This document shows positions 1 to 9,315 of a stretch of 64,000 bases of DNA, in pieces. Numbering within the stretch: position 1 is the first letter of the stretch; every line of letters starts with the position of its first letter. The notes beneath the pieces are model-generated. The model was not told the origin of the DNA, did not search any database, and saw only the letters and a list, made by a program, of their open reading frames with translations. Position numbers and translations under genes: made by a program. This DNA comes from Flavobacteriales bacterium UBA6051 (GTDB lineage Bacteria; Bacteroidota; Bacteroidia; Flavobacteriales_D; Crocinitomicaceae): assembly GCA_002427735.1 (NCBI GenBank), contig DIYP01000015.1, positions 1 through 64,000 of the forward strand. The letters are read 5' to 3'.

Positions 1-91
1 GACAAGCCGGTGTCATTCAGAACAATCTCTTGTCCATCGTTCTAAAAAAGTGTAACGAATTATTTTTTGACCGTTGTAAGGTTGAATTTTG

Positions 92-2143
92 ATGAAAAAT
101 AAGATGAAAACGAAAACAAATAATATGCGATTCTTCAAGTTTTTAGCTGTTGCTGTTGCGGGAGCTTTTATCGTATCTTCTTGTTCCAGAGAGGCATCAA
201 GCAATACTGGATGGGATTACAACAACCCTAAACAGGGTGGATTCCAGAAAGTTCCTTTCCTTGATCAAGAAACTGGACCAGGTCTATTATTGGTAGAAGG
301 CGGAACCTTTACAATGGGAAGAGCTGAGCAAGATGTAATGTTTGACTGGAACAATCGCCCAGCGAGAGTTACTGTTTCTTCATTCTATATGGATCAAACG
401 GAGGTAACCAACTTCCACTGGTTAGAATACCTATACTGGGTAAGTCGTGCTTACAACGAAACATACCCAATGGTATATAAGAATGCACTTCCTGATACTT
501 TGGTTTGGCGTTCTAAGCTTGGATTCAATGAGAAATATGTAGATTATTATCTACGCCACCCAGCTTATAGAGACTACCCTGTTGTTGGTGTATCATGGTT
601 ACAGGCAAACGACTACTGTAAGTGGAGAACGGATCGTGTAAACGAATACATTCTTATACGTGAAGGAATTTTAGCTTTTAATGTAGATCAAAGAGATGAA
701 AACACCTTCAATACTGACGCATACTATGCTGGACAGTATGAAGAAGGACTTGTAAAAAATATTCAAGATTTGAACCCATCTAATGTAAATGGGAAAAAGC
801 TTGGAACTCGCCAAGTGCGTATGGAAGATGGAATTCTTCTTCCACGTTACCGACTCCCAACGGAAGCGGAATGGGAATTTGCAGCGACTGGTTTGATTGG
901 AAATCTTCAAGTTGGAACTGAAAATATCAGTGACAGAAGACTTTATCCATGGAATGGTCATTGGGTGCGTCAAGACGAAGCTCAGTTTACTGGTCAAATC
1001 CGTGCTAACTTTGTTAGAGGTCGTGGAGATTACATGGGGGTTGCTGGAAACCTAAATGATGGCGCTGACGTTACTGCTCCTGTTGAATCTTACTGGCCAA
1101 ATGATTACGGTCTTTACCACATGGCAGGTAACGTTTCTGAATGGGTATTGGATGTTTATCGCCCATTGACAAGTGAAGATTACGATGAATTCCGTCCATT
1201 TAGAGGAAATGTATTCAAAACTAAATTATTGAATAACGAGGGAAGTGTAGAATTAAAGAATGCACAAATTCAGTACGATGTTCATGGAATGAAAGAGTAC
1301 TTGAATGAGTTTGAGCGTATTCGTTTTCAGCGTATCTCTGCTGAGCGTCACGATCCAAATGACACGGTAATTCCTGTTGGATTGTCTTCAAACATTCAGT
1401 CTCGTAACCCTTCGCGTAGAGGTTATGCTCCAGACCCTTTCTATGTATCTCATGGAAAAGTAAAAGATTCTATTGAATTAGAATTGTTACGTGCGATCAA
1501 CGAAGTGATTGACCTTGCCATCATTTATAAGAATGACAAACACGATATAGAGTCTTCTGCATTGATTCAGGATCAATTATTCGATGGAATTTTTGCTGAT
1601 GAAATCAGAACTGGTCCTGACGGAGAAGAATATGCATTTGAAGTGATCTCTATGCTAAGAGATGGATTCAATGAGTTCATTTTGGATACCCCAGGTAAGT
1701 TGAAGTATCGAAATGTTACCGAAGAAGAAAATATCGGTCGCTTGAATTATCGTAAAGACGATTACATTGATTACATCGACGGTGATATTGAAAGCTCGAT
1801 TTTCTACGATAATGATGAGCGTAAGAACCACATTAATCAAGCGACACGTGATCCAAACCTTGTAATGTACCAGGATCAGCATGAGCAGTTTGGTTTAGAT
1901 GGAATTCAGGTTAAACCAGGTGGTGAAGATCGAACGTCATGGCCTACTACATTGATTTCTGATAAATCACGCGTTTATAAAGGTGGTTCATGGAAAGATC
2001 GTGCATACTGGTTGGTAGCGAGTAACCGTAGATATCTTGATGAAGATAAATCTACAGACGCTATTGGATTCCGTTGTGCAATGGATCGCGTAGGTTCCCC
2101 AACAGGATTCAACTACGGTCGAAAGAAAAAGAAGAAAAAATAG
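92..2143 (+). CDS. gldJ: Gliding motility lipoprotein GldJ
   Basis: Predicted outer-membrane lipoprotein of the gliding/T9SS machinery. The start at 92 gives a short basic leader, a hydrophobic stretch and a lipobox (IVSSC) with the acylated Cys at about residue 31; in-frame ATGs at 104 and 125 are also possible. The body is a formylglycine-generating-enzyme (FGE/SUMF1)-like fold: the start of the fold reads GGTFTMG, followed by DQTEVTN near residue 105, RLPTEAEWEFAA near 255, MAGNVSEWV near 350 and a C-terminal GFRCAMD. A long insertion at about residues 370-600 separates the last two parts, as expected for GldJ but not for catalytic FGE enzymes. In the family, GldJ is needed for gliding and T9SS secretion and stabilises GldK. 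The tail is Lys-rich. A terminator separates it from murF. Confusion with GldK is possible, but GldK is shorter. Confidence 0.85.
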   Translation: MKNKMKTKTNNMRFFKFLAVAVAGAFIVSSCSREASSNTGWDYNNPKQGGFQKVPFLDQETGPGLLLVEGGTFTMGRAEQDVMFDWNNRPARVTVSSFYMDQTEVTNFHWLEYLYWVSRAYNETYPMVYKNALPDTLVWRSKLGFNEKYVDYYLRHPAYRDYPVVGVSWLQANDYCKWRTDRVNEYILIREGILAFNVDQRDENTFNTDAYYAGQYEEGLVKNIQDLNPSNVNGKKLGTRQVRMEDGILLPRYRLPTEAEWEFAATGLIGNLQVGTENISDRRLYPWNGHWVRQDEAQFTGQIRANFVRGRGDYMGVAGNLNDGADVTAPVESYWPNDYGLYHMAGNVSEWVLDVYRPLTSEDYDEFRPFRGNVFKTKLLNNEGSVELKNAQIQYDVHGMKEYLNEFERIRFQRISAERHDPNDTVIPVGLSSNIQSRNPSRRGYAPDPFYVSHGKVKDSIELELLRAINEVIDLAIIYKNDKHDIESSALIQDQLFDGIFADEIRTGPDGEEYAFEVISMLRDGFNEFILDTPGKLKYRNVTEEENIGRLNYRKDDYIDYIDGDIESSIFYDNDERKNHINQATRDPNLVMYQDQHEQFGLDGIQVKPGGEDRTSWPTTLISDKSRVYKGGSWKDRAYWLVASNRRYLDEDKSTDAIGFRCAMDRVGSPTGFNYGRKKKKKK

Positions 2144-2174
2144 ACTAAACACTTAGTCGTTAATAATTCAAAGG

Positions 2175-2205
2175 AAGCCCGCTCTATTTCAGAGTGGGCT
2201 TTCTT
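2175..2205 (+). terminator. Rho-independent terminator after gldJ
   Basis: AAGCCCGCTCT and AGAGTGGGCTT form an 11-bp stem (one G-T pair) around the loop ATTTC, followed by a short T-rich run. It lies 32 bp after the gldJ stop and just before murF, so the next start at 2218 is preferred over an upstream in-frame start inside the hairpin. Confidence 0.8.
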
Positions 2206-2217
2206 AATTTTATCAAT

Positions 2218-3510
2218 ATGGATACTTCTCTATTTCAACCATTTTACGATTCCTCAGGAATCTGCACAGATACGCGCGCTATTGCCAAAGACTCCCTTTT
2301 CATTTGTATCAAGGGAGCAAATTTCGATGGTAATACATTTGCTCAAGATGCCTTAAATGCAGGAGCAAAACATGTTATTCTTGATGATCCAACATATTAT
2401 TCTGATCAAGAGCACATGACCCTTGTTGATGACAGCGTATTATACCTTCAGAAACTGGCTAATTTTCATAGAAGAAAATTTGACATCCCAATTATCGGAA
2501 TTACAGGAAGTAATGGGAAAACAACAAGCAAAGAACTCATTCATGCAGTTCTTTCAAAGAAGTATAATGTTCTGGCAACACAAGGGAATCTCAATAATCA
2601 TCTTGGAGTTCCTTTCACATTGCTTAACCTCAATGAAGGACACGAAATTGCCATAATTGAAATGGGCGCAAATAAATTCAAGGATATTGAAGAATTATCT
2701 GACATTGCCGAACCGAACTATGGAATCATTACGAATATTGGAAAGGCGCATCTAGAAGGATTTATCAACTTTGAGGGGGTTTTAACAACCAAAAAGGAGT
2801 TGTTCGATGCAATAGAAAAAAACCAAGGAAGCATTATTATTAATTCTGACGACCCTGTATTGACCGGTATTCTTCCGAAAACAGTTGACGCTGTGACTTT
2901 TGGAACAAACGAATCAGCAGACATTACTGGTGAATTAAAGAACCTCTCCCCTTTCGTGGAAATGACGTGGAAAACGAACCAATATACTTCTCCTATACTG
3001 AAAACGCAGATGGTGGGTAAATATAATTTCTATAATTATCTGGCAGCGGCCGCATTTGGTCATTTATTTAACGTAGAGCCTTCACTTATTTCTGAGGCCA
3101 TAGAGGAATATGCTCCGACGAACAATCGTTCTCAAATAAAGAAAACGCAAGAAAACACATTAATTCTCGACTGTTACAACGCTAACCCATCTAGTATGCG
3201 ATTAGCACTGGAAAGCTTTGCCCTTAACCCTCAAGAGAAAAAACTTGCAATTCTTGGGAGCATGAAAGAACTTGGGGCGGAGTCCAGTGAGCAACACCAA
3301 GACATTATAGGGCAACTCGAAAAATCAGGTATCTCAGCCTTTTTGGTAGGTGAAGAGTTTGAGAATTTAACGTCTAATGCAGTAAAACAATGGTTTGAAA
3401 CAACAGCTGACCTGCAGAAACATCTTTTAAACTCCCCTATCACCGATCATTTAATCCTTCTGAAAGGATCGAGAAGTATCGGACTGGAAGTTTTAGAAAA
3501 AAACCTATAA
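2218..3510 (+). CDS. murF: UDP-N-acetylmuramoyl-tripeptide--D-alanyl-D-alanine ligase
   Basis: Cytoplasmic Mur ligase that adds D-Ala-D-Ala to the UDP-MurNAc-tripeptide, the last soluble step of peptidoglycan precursor synthesis. About 430 residues, normal length. The N-terminal substrate domain (residues 1-85) includes TDTRAI and SLFICIKG. The ATP-binding P-loop GITGSNGKTT is near residue 95, GNLNNHLGVP near 125, and the central-domain motif EMGANKFKDIEEL near 150. The C-terminal domain begins near residue 305 with LDCYNANPSSM, the MurF-type YNANP motif. The start at 2218 (MDTSLFQPF) places translation after the terminator hairpin; a longer start at 2194 would lie in the hairpin. The neighbourhood gldJ-murF is one I associate with flavobacteria, from memory. 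Confidence 0.93.
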   Translation: MDTSLFQPFYDSSGICTDTRAIAKDSLFICIKGANFDGNTFAQDALNAGAKHVILDDPTYYSDQEHMTLVDDSVLYLQKLANFHRRKFDIPIIGITGSNGKTTSKELIHAVLSKKYNVLATQGNLNNHLGVPFTLLNLNEGHEIAIIEMGANKFKDIEELSDIAEPNYGIITNIGKAHLEGFINFEGVLTTKKELFDAIEKNQGSIIINSDDPVLTGILPKTVDAVTFGTNESADITGELKNLSPFVEMTWKTNQYTSPILKTQMVGKYNFYNYLAAAAFGHLFNVEPSLISEAIEEYAPTNNRSQIKKTQENTLILDCYNANPSSMRLALESFALNPQEKKLAILGSMKELGAESSEQHQDIIGQLEKSGISAFLVGEEFENLTSNAVKQWFETTADLQKHLLNSPITDHLILLKGSRSIGLEVLEKNL

Positions 3511-3547
3511 AAAAATGCCCTTCTCTTTGGAAAAGGGCATTTTTTTT
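3509..3547. terminator. Bidirectional terminator between murF and acyl-CoA dehydrogenase
   Basis: AAAAATGCCCTT and AAGGGCATTTTTT pair around CTCTTTGGA-type loop sequence, with A-run and T-run on either side. It serves the convergent ends of murF and the dehydrogenase gene. Confidence 0.88.
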
Positions 3548-3560
3548 GAATGATCAATTA

Positions 3561-4703
3561 TTAGTCTTTCAAAATATTTCTTGAGATAACAATTTTTTGA
3601 ATCTCTGATGTTCCTTCATAGATCTGAGTAATCTTAGCATCACGCATCAAGCGTTCTACATGATACTCTTTTACGAAACCATATCCTCCGTGAATCTGAA
3701 CAGCCTCTACCGTTTGCTCCATAGCTACTTTCGAAGCATAAAGCTTCGCCATTGCTCCAGATTGATCATAGTTTCTTCCCATGTCTTTATCCAAAGCCGA
3801 ACGATAGACTAGCATCTTCGCTGCTTCTATCTCAGTTGCCATATCTGCCAACTTAAAGGCGATAGCCTGATGTCTACTAATTTCCTTACCAAACGCTTTT
3901 CTCTCCTTAGAATAAGCCAAAGCTAGTTCATATGCCCCCCCGGCAATACCCAAAGCTTGTGATGCAATTCCGATACGTCCACCAGACAACACCTTCATTG
4001 CAAACTTGAATCCAAATCCATCTTCACCAATTCGATTCTCTTTAGGAACTTTAACATCATTGAATAACAACGTATGCGTATCACTACCACGGATTCCCAA
4101 TTTATCTTCTTTCGCTCCGACGATAAAACCGTCCATTCCTCGCTCAATAATGAAAGCGTTAATGCCTCGGTGTCCAGCTTCAATATTTGTTTGAGCAATA
4201 ACAAGATAAATAGAAGCTGATGAACCATTCGTAATCCAGTTCTTCGTACCGTTCAAAAGATAGTGATCGCCTTTGTCTATTGCTGTTGTTTTCTGAGAAG
4301 TTGCATCAGAACCAGCTTCAGGTTCAGAAAGACAAAAGGCACCTATTTTTTCTCCTTTAGCTAAAGGCACAAGATATTTCTCCTTCTGTTCTTCTGTTCC
4401 GAACTTCTCTATTCCCCAACAAACGAGTGAGTTATTTACAGAAAGGCAAACAGAAGTAGATGCATCAACTTTTGAAATTTCTTCAATCGCTAGAGCATAT
4501 GACAGCGTATCCATTCCTGAACCTCCATATTTTGGGTCTACCATCATCCCCATGAAGCCCAATTCTCCCAATTGCTTTATTTCCTCTGCAGGAAATCGCT
4601 GATGCTCATCTCGCTCAATAACACCAGGCTTCAATACGTTTTGCGCAAAATCTCTTGCTGCATCTCTTACCGCCTTGTGTTCTTCTGTTAATTCAAATTC
4701 CAT
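3561..4703 (-). CDS. Acyl-CoA dehydrogenase
   Basis: FAD-dependent alpha,beta-dehydrogenation of acyl-CoA thioesters in beta-oxidation or branched-chain amino acid breakdown; electrons pass to ETF. The 380-residue length is standard. Seen in order: N-terminal helical domain (MEFELTEEHKAVRD), CLSEPEAGSDA near residue 125, GTKNWITNG near 152 (FAD/substrate loop), RIGIASQALGIA near 245, RKAFGKEISRHQAI near 270, IHGGYGFVKEYHVER near 340, and QIYEGTSEIQ near 363, whose Glu is the catalytic base position of short/medium-chain enzymes. It most resembles butyryl-CoA or short-chain acyl-CoA dehydrogenases, but chain-length preference cannot be read from sequence. It is a single gene, convergent with murF and divergent from anmK. 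Confidence 0.92.
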   Translation of the reverse strand: MEFELTEEHKAVRDAARDFAQNVLKPGVIERDEHQRFPAEEIKQLGELGFMGMMVDPKYGGSGMDTLSYALAIEEISKVDASTSVCLSVNNSLVCWGIEKFGTEEQKEKYLVPLAKGEKIGAFCLSEPEAGSDATSQKTTAIDKGDHYLLNGTKNWITNGSSASIYLVIAQTNIEAGHRGINAFIIERGMDGFIVGAKEDKLGIRGSDTHTLLFNDVKVPKENRIGEDGFGFKFAMKVLSGGRIGIASQALGIAGGAYELALAYSKERKAFGKEISRHQAIAFKLADMATEIEAAKMLVYRSALDKDMGRNYDQSGAMAKLYASKVAMEQTVEAVQIHGGYGFVKEYHVERLMRDAKITQIYEGTSEIQKIVISRNILKD

Positions 4704-4738
4704 AAGTGTTCTGGTTTTTTATAGTTCTGTGCAGAACG

Positions 4739-4746
4739 CAAATTTA
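4739..4746 (-). promoter_or_regulatory. Candidate -7 box for the acyl-CoA dehydrogenase gene
   Basis: On the minus strand the bases read TAAATTTG, a full match to the Bacteroidota -7 consensus TAnnTTTG, 36 bp upstream of the start codon. No clear TTG -33 element lies at the right distance, so this is only a candidate. Confidence 0.35.
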
Positions 4747-4780
4747 ACGCTTTAATTTAATTTTCTACCTTTAATTCCCT

Positions 4781-5854
4781 ATGAGTTCATATTCAATTAT
4801 AGGCTTAATGTCAGGCACGTCAATGGATGGTCTGGATATCGCTCATTGCCATTTCGAGAAAGGTATCAATGATAAAAAGTGGAAACATTCTGTAAAGCAC
4901 ACAAAAACAATTGAATACCCCAATGACCTCTTAAAAAAAATAGAGACTTCGACACGCTTGAACGCTGCAGAACTTCAAAAATTAGATAAACAACTGGGAA
5001 AGTTTTACGCCCAATGCGTTTCAGAGTTTATCGAACAAAACAGAATACCCAAACAAAGTATTGATGCCATAGCGTCTCATGGACACACCATTTTCCATCA
5101 ACCTGAATCAGGTTTTTCTTTACAAATTGGATGTGGTGTCACACTGAGTTATATCCTCCAAATTCCTGTAATCAATAATTTTCGGCAAAAAGATGTTACA
5201 GCCGGAGGTCAGGGCGCTCCACTTGTACCAATCGGCGATAAACTATTATTCTCACAACAGGCAGACGCTTTTCTAAATATAGGTGGGTTTACGAACATTT
5301 GTTTTACCAAAAGCCCGGTGATAGCTTACGATATTTCACCGGGAAACCTACCACTGAACAAATTATCTGCTAAAGTTGGAATACCATACGACGAGGATGG
5401 AAAACTTGCAGCCAGTGGAAAGATCATTCCAGTGCTACTTGAACAGCTGAATGGACTTCCCTATTACGCCAAAGAATTTCCAAAATCCTTAGGGACCGAG
5501 TGGCTTGAAAAGCATTTTTATCCACTATTGGATGAATCAACTGAAATACCAGATCTACTTCATACCGTAATAGAACATATTGCGACTCAAGTAGCACGCT
5601 CTTTAAATGACCATTCTGCAAAGAAATTAATGATTACCGGAGGTGGCGCTAAAAACAAATATTTGATCGAACGAATTCAGGCTCATTTTTATGGGGAGAT
5701 ACATCTACCCGATAAGCAAACCATCGACTTCAAAGAGGCAATTATTTTCGCCTTTTTAGGGGCACTACATCTTAAGAAAGAACCCAATTGCCTCTCAAGT
5801 GTAACAGGTGCAAAAAAAGACGTAATTGGCGGCGTTATGCACTTACCTAATTAA
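4781..5854 (+). CDS. anmK: Anhydro-N-acetylmuramic acid kinase
   Basis: Phosphorylates and hydrolyses 1,6-anhydro-MurNAc to MurNAc-6-phosphate during cell-wall recycling. The 357-residue protein opens with the family signature GLMSGTSMDGLD (ASKHA-fold phosphate 1 loop, residues 8-19). Further motifs are ASHGHTIFHQP near residue 104, NNFRQKDVTAGGQGAPLVP near 132, FLNIGGFTNI near 165, and the C-terminal ITGGGAKNKYLIERI near 286. All hallmarks of a complete enzyme are present. It stands alone between the divergent acyl-CoA dehydrogenase gene and the downstream dehydrogenase gene; no murQ or nagZ partner is next to it in this window. Confidence 0.93.
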   Translation: MSSYSIIGLMSGTSMDGLDIAHCHFEKGINDKKWKHSVKHTKTIEYPNDLLKKIETSTRLNAAELQKLDKQLGKFYAQCVSEFIEQNRIPKQSIDAIASHGHTIFHQPESGFSLQIGCGVTLSYILQIPVINNFRQKDVTAGGQGAPLVPIGDKLLFSQQADAFLNIGGFTNICFTKSPVIAYDISPGNLPLNKLSAKVGIPYDEDGKLAASGKIIPVLLEQLNGLPYYAKEFPKSLGTEWLEKHFYPLLDESTEIPDLLHTVIEHIATQVARSLNDHSAKKLMITGGGAKNKYLIERIQAHFYGEIHLPDKQTIDFKEAIIFAFLGALHLKKEPNCLSSVTGAKKDVIGGVMHLPN

Positions 5855-5924
5855 TCGCAATGGATTGTTCGTAACTCTTCGTTAAATCATCTTATTGACA
5901 CATAAACCAGATGGAATACTTTAT

Positions 5925-5932
5925 TAACTTTG
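5925..5932 (+). promoter_or_regulatory. Candidate -7 box for the Glu/Leu dehydrogenase gene
   Basis: TAACTTTG matches TAnnTTTG exactly, 25 bp before the start codon at 5958. The nearest upstream TTG (5895-5897) is 27 bp away, longer than the usual 17-23 bp spacer, so the -33 element is uncertain. Confidence 0.4.
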
Positions 5933-5957
5933 CTCATCTGAAAACAGAGGGTACTGA

Positions 5958-7187
5958 ATGAAACAATTACTAGAAAAGTTCGAGAACAAACGTCCCGAAA
6001 TCGTCTTTGAATGGAAAGATGCAGAGACCGAAGCTGAAGGATGGGTAGTCATTAATTCTTTACGTGGAGGCGCTGCAGGTGGTGGTACTCGCATGAGAGT
6101 TGGGCTTGATAAACGAGAAGTTGAATCGCTTGCTAAGACAATGGAAGTGAAATTTACCGTTGCAGGACCAGCGATTGGAGGAGCAAAATCTGGAATTAAC
6201 TTTGACCCTTCGGACCCGAGAAAAGAAGGGGTTTTGAGAAGATGGTATGCTGCCGTAACACCTCTGCTAAAGCATTATTACGGAACCGGAGGAGACTTGA
6301 ACGTTGACGAGATTCACGAAGTTATTCCAATCACTGAAGATTGTGGTGTTTGGCATCCTCAAGAAGGTGTTTTTAATGGGCATTTTCAACCAAGAGAAGC
6401 ACAAAAGATCAATCGAATTGGACAGCTTCGTCAAGGTGTTTTGAAAGTAATTGAAGATGCGCAGTATTCTCCAGAAGTGAGCCGTAAATATGTGGTTGCA
6501 GATATGATTACAGGTTACGGTGTTGCTGAATCTGTGAAACATTTCTACGATATCTGGGGTGGATCTGTGGAAGGAAAACGCGTAATCGTTCAAGGTTGGG
6601 GTAACGTAGGTTCTGCAGGGGCCTATTACCTGGCACAGCAAGGCGCCAAAATAGTTGGAATCATCGACCGTGTTGGAGGATTGATGAATGAAAACGGTTT
6701 TACACTCGATGAAATCAGGAGTTTATTTCTCAATAAAAATGGTAACCAACTGAATCATCCTGAAATGATGTCTTTTGAAGAAGTCAATCAAAAGGTTTGG
6801 GATATGGAGGCAGAGGTATTTATTCCTTGTGCAGCTTCTCGACTAATTACAGAAGATCAACTGGAGCGAATGAAAGCAAAGGGAATGGAAGTAATATCTG
6901 CTGGGGCGAATGTTCCGTTTGCAGATCCGGAAATTTTCTTTGGACCTATTGCTGATAAAGCTGACAACGGTTTGGCAGTAATTCCTGACTTTATATCAAA
7001 CTGTGGAATGGCCAGAGTTTTTGCTTATCTGATGAGTAATGATCTGGACAAACTTACCGATGAGGGCATCTTTGCCGATACAAGCAATACCATTTACGAA
7101 GCTATGAAAGCCACGCACGCAACGAACCCTGGAAGCACAGGAATTGCAAAAGCGGCTTTCGAAATTGCATTGAACCAATTAATCTGA
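5958..7187 (+). CDS. Glu/Leu/Phe/Val dehydrogenase family protein
   Basis: NAD(P)-dependent oxidative deamination of an amino acid to its 2-oxo acid. 409 residues. The substrate domain has RGGAAGGGTRM near residue 35, the catalytic-lysine motif GPAIGGAKSGINFDP near 74, and GTGGDLNVDEI near 112 with the catalytic Asp. The Rossmann domain has VQGWGNVGSAGAYYL near 213 and IIDRVGG. CAASRLIT and SAGANVPF near 292-320 complete the nucleotide side. The glycine-rich GGAAGGGTRM loop and overall length resemble Bacteroidota enzymes placed between glutamate and leucine dehydrogenases, so the substrate (Glu, Leu or Val) is left open. It lies 27 bp before nhaD, so co-transcription is possible but not shown. 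Confidence 0.88.
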   Translation: MKQLLEKFENKRPEIVFEWKDAETEAEGWVVINSLRGGAAGGGTRMRVGLDKREVESLAKTMEVKFTVAGPAIGGAKSGINFDPSDPRKEGVLRRWYAAVTPLLKHYYGTGGDLNVDEIHEVIPITEDCGVWHPQEGVFNGHFQPREAQKINRIGQLRQGVLKVIEDAQYSPEVSRKYVVADMITGYGVAESVKHFYDIWGGSVEGKRVIVQGWGNVGSAGAYYLAQQGAKIVGIIDRVGGLMNENGFTLDEIRSLFLNKNGNQLNHPEMMSFEEVNQKVWDMEAEVFIPCAASRLITEDQLERMKAKGMEVISAGANVPFADPEIFFGPIADKADNGLAVIPDFISNCGMARVFAYLMSNDLDKLTDEGIFADTSNTIYEAMKATHATNPGSTGIAKAAFEIALNQLI

Positions 7188-7214
7188 ATTATTTAAACAC
7201 TACGCTTAAGAACC

Positions 7215-8579
7215 ATGGAAATTTTTATTGTATTTGTATTTATCCTGGGTTATCTGGCAATAACCCTTGAGCACAATCTCAAAATTGACAAGTTAGTACC
7301 AGCATTACTTATGATGGCCTTGGCCTGGGCAGGTATTGCTTTTGGACTAGATGATTTCACTCAGTGGTTTGACAGCCATAATAGCTCTTTAATGGAGCTG
7401 GCACCGGTCACGAATGCTGAAGGACATGAAAGCCGACTGCATCTAATGGAAGGTACACTATTGCACCATTTTGGTAAGACGTGTGAAATTTTAATGTTCC
7501 TTGTTGGAGCCATGACCATCGTTGAAATCATTGATCATTTCAATGGTTTTGCAACTATCAAGAGCTTTGTTAAAACAAACAAAAAGCGCGTGCTGTTATG
7601 GATCGTATGTATTCTAGCATTTATCTTATCTGCAATCATTGATAACTTAACGGCGACAATTGTACTAATCACGATCTTGCGCAAATTGATCTCAGACAGC
7701 AAAATGCGTATCTGGTATGCAGGTATGATTATCATTGCAGCGAACGCAGGAGGGGCATGGTCTCCTATTGGTGACGTAACAACGACAATGCTTTGGATGG
7801 GAGAAAAAGTGACTACTGTCAAGTTGATCGAGTACTTGATTCTTCCTTCATTGGTTTGTATGATCATTCCAACGGTAATTGCCTCATTTATGCCTGCCTT
7901 CAAAGGTAACTTTGACGCACCAGAAGAGGAAGGAACTGCCAATAAGCGTGGACCTTTAATGCTTTACTTGGGGCTGGGATTGATTGTTTTTGTTCCAGTT
8001 TTCAAAACGGTTACGCATTTACCTCCTTATGTAGGAATGATGTTGTCACTTGGTATTGTCGCATTAGTAGCGGAATTTATCAGTGCACGCGAATTCTCTA
8101 TGACAGATCACACAGCAGCTCATGAAGAGCATGATGGACATGCTAATAGTCCAACTTTTAGAGCGCTCTCTAAAATTGAAATGCCTTCTATCCTGTTTTT
8201 CTTGGGGATTTTAATGACTGTAGCGGCTCTTGAGTCACTCGGTTTAATCTTCACATTTGGACAAGATGTTCAATCAGCTATGACCAATGACGTCTTCATT
8301 ATGTTGCTCGGTGCTGGATCAGCTGTTATTGACAATGTTCCTTTGGTAGCTGCATCTATGGGAATGTTCGATATTTCTCAGTACGGTGTAGATGACCACA
8401 TTTGGCACTTCATCGCATATGCCGCTGGTACTGGTGGAAGTATGTTGATCATTGGTTCCGCTGCAGGAGTTGTTGCGATGGGAATGGAAAAAATCTCATT
8501 TTTCTGGTATCTCAAGAATATCGCATGGTTAGCGCTAATTGGTTATCTTGCAGGTGCTGGAGTATTCCTTATTCTATAA
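7215..8579 (+). CDS. nhaD: Na+/H+ antiporter NhaD family
   Basis: Inner-membrane sodium/proton antiporter for sodium expulsion and pH homeostasis. 454 residues with about eleven hydrophobic segments. Diagnostic stretches are FLVGAMTIVEIIDHFNGF near residue 94, IDNLTATIVL near 141, AANAGGAWSPIGDVTTTMLW near 174, and the second-half VIDNVPLVAA near 373 followed by AAGTGGSMLIIGSAAGVVAMG near 402. The paired IDN/T and GGSxxIIGS motifs mark the two inverted halves of the ion-transporter fold. A His-rich loop (AAHEEHDGHANS) near residue 300 could be a cytosolic sensor or simply a hydrophilic linker. It leads a run into exbB, exbD, tonB and folC, 31 bp from the next gene. Confidence 0.92.
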   Translation: MEIFIVFVFILGYLAITLEHNLKIDKLVPALLMMALAWAGIAFGLDDFTQWFDSHNSSLMELAPVTNAEGHESRLHLMEGTLLHHFGKTCEILMFLVGAMTIVEIIDHFNGFATIKSFVKTNKKRVLLWIVCILAFILSAIIDNLTATIVLITILRKLISDSKMRIWYAGMIIIAANAGGAWSPIGDVTTTMLWMGEKVTTVKLIEYLILPSLVCMIIPTVIASFMPAFKGNFDAPEEEGTANKRGPLMLYLGLGLIVFVPVFKTVTHLPPYVGMMLSLGIVALVAEFISAREFSMTDHTAAHEEHDGHANSPTFRALSKIEMPSILFFLGILMTVAALESLGLIFTFGQDVQSAMTNDVFIMLLGAGSAVIDNVPLVAASMGMFDISQYGVDDHIWHFIAYAAGTGGSMLIIGSAAGVVAMGMEKISFFWYLKNIAWLALIGYLAGAGVFLIL

Positions 8580-8610
8580 TATTGTTATCACTGAAACCGT
8601 TATTTAAGTT

Positions 8611-9309
8611 ATGAGTTTATCTTTTTTATTGCAGACAACTGGAGTGGTTGTAGAAAACACCGGAGATGGTGTTAAGGATGTTCCATTGTGGGAAATCATC
8701 AAGGAAGCTAGTCAAGGATTTGGATTAATCATTATGCTTGTCCTGGCACTCATGTTTGGGTACGCCATTTTCATCTTTGTAGAGCGTTTTCTTGCATTAC
8801 GAAAAGCTTCAAAGGAAGAACAAGGATTTATTGCCAAAATCAAGGAATACTTGATGGATGGAAAAATTGATTCAGCAAAAGATTATTGCTCGCGTTCCAA
8901 TTCGCCTTCTGCTCGAATGGTCGAAAAAGGAATTTCAAGACTTGGTAAACCACTGGACAGTATTTCAGCGTCCATTGAAAATACTGCTAAATTGGAGATT
9001 CTTCGTCTGGAACAACGTTTAAGCTTCTTGGCTACTGCAGCCGGAGCTGCACCAATGATTGGATTCCTCGGAACGACAATCGGGATGATTATGGTATTCT
9101 TTGATCTACAAAATTCCGCTGAAATTAATGTGGAAACTATCGCTCCAGGAACGATGACAGCCATGGTGACTACAGTTGCAGGTTTGGTTGTTGGTATTGT
9201 TGCATATATTGGGTACAACTTCCTTGTTGCACGAATCGGAAAAGTTGTATACCAAATGGAAAATGATGCATTAGAATTCATGGATCTATTGCATGAACCT
9301 GGTAAATAA
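8611..9309 (+). CDS. exbB: MotA/TolQ/ExbB proton channel protein
   Basis: Membrane subunit of the ExbB-ExbD motor that uses proton flow to energise TonB. 232 residues. The first hydrophobic segment is at about residues 37-57 (GLIIMLVLALMFGYAIF), followed by a cytoplasmic domain with SARMVEKGI near 96; two further membrane segments are at about 138-165 (FLATAAGAAPMIGFLGTTIG) and 180-210 (IAPGTMTAMVTTVAGLVVGI). The APMIGFLGTTIGM and PG-T-TAMVTTVAGL motifs are those of the family's proton pathway. exbD starts 7 bp after its stop and a TonB-like gene follows, so it is assigned to the TonB rather than the Tol system. TolQ remains a formal alternative. Confidence 0.9.
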   Translation: MSLSFLLQTTGVVVENTGDGVKDVPLWEIIKEASQGFGLIIMLVLALMFGYAIFIFVERFLALRKASKEEQGFIAKIKEYLMDGKIDSAKDYCSRSNSPSARMVEKGISRLGKPLDSISASIENTAKLEILRLEQRLSFLATAAGAAPMIGFLGTTIGMIMVFFDLQNSAEINVETIAPGTMTAMVTTVAGLVVGIVAYIGYNFLVARIGKVVYQMENDALEFMDLLHEPGK

Positions 9310-9315
9310 ACCATT

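Noticed and set aside
1..45. Frame 1 open to a TAA at 43, ending in Phe, possibly the C-terminus of an upstream secretion-system gene.
   Set aside because: Only 14 codons, no recognisable motif; the window edge leaves too little to support a call.
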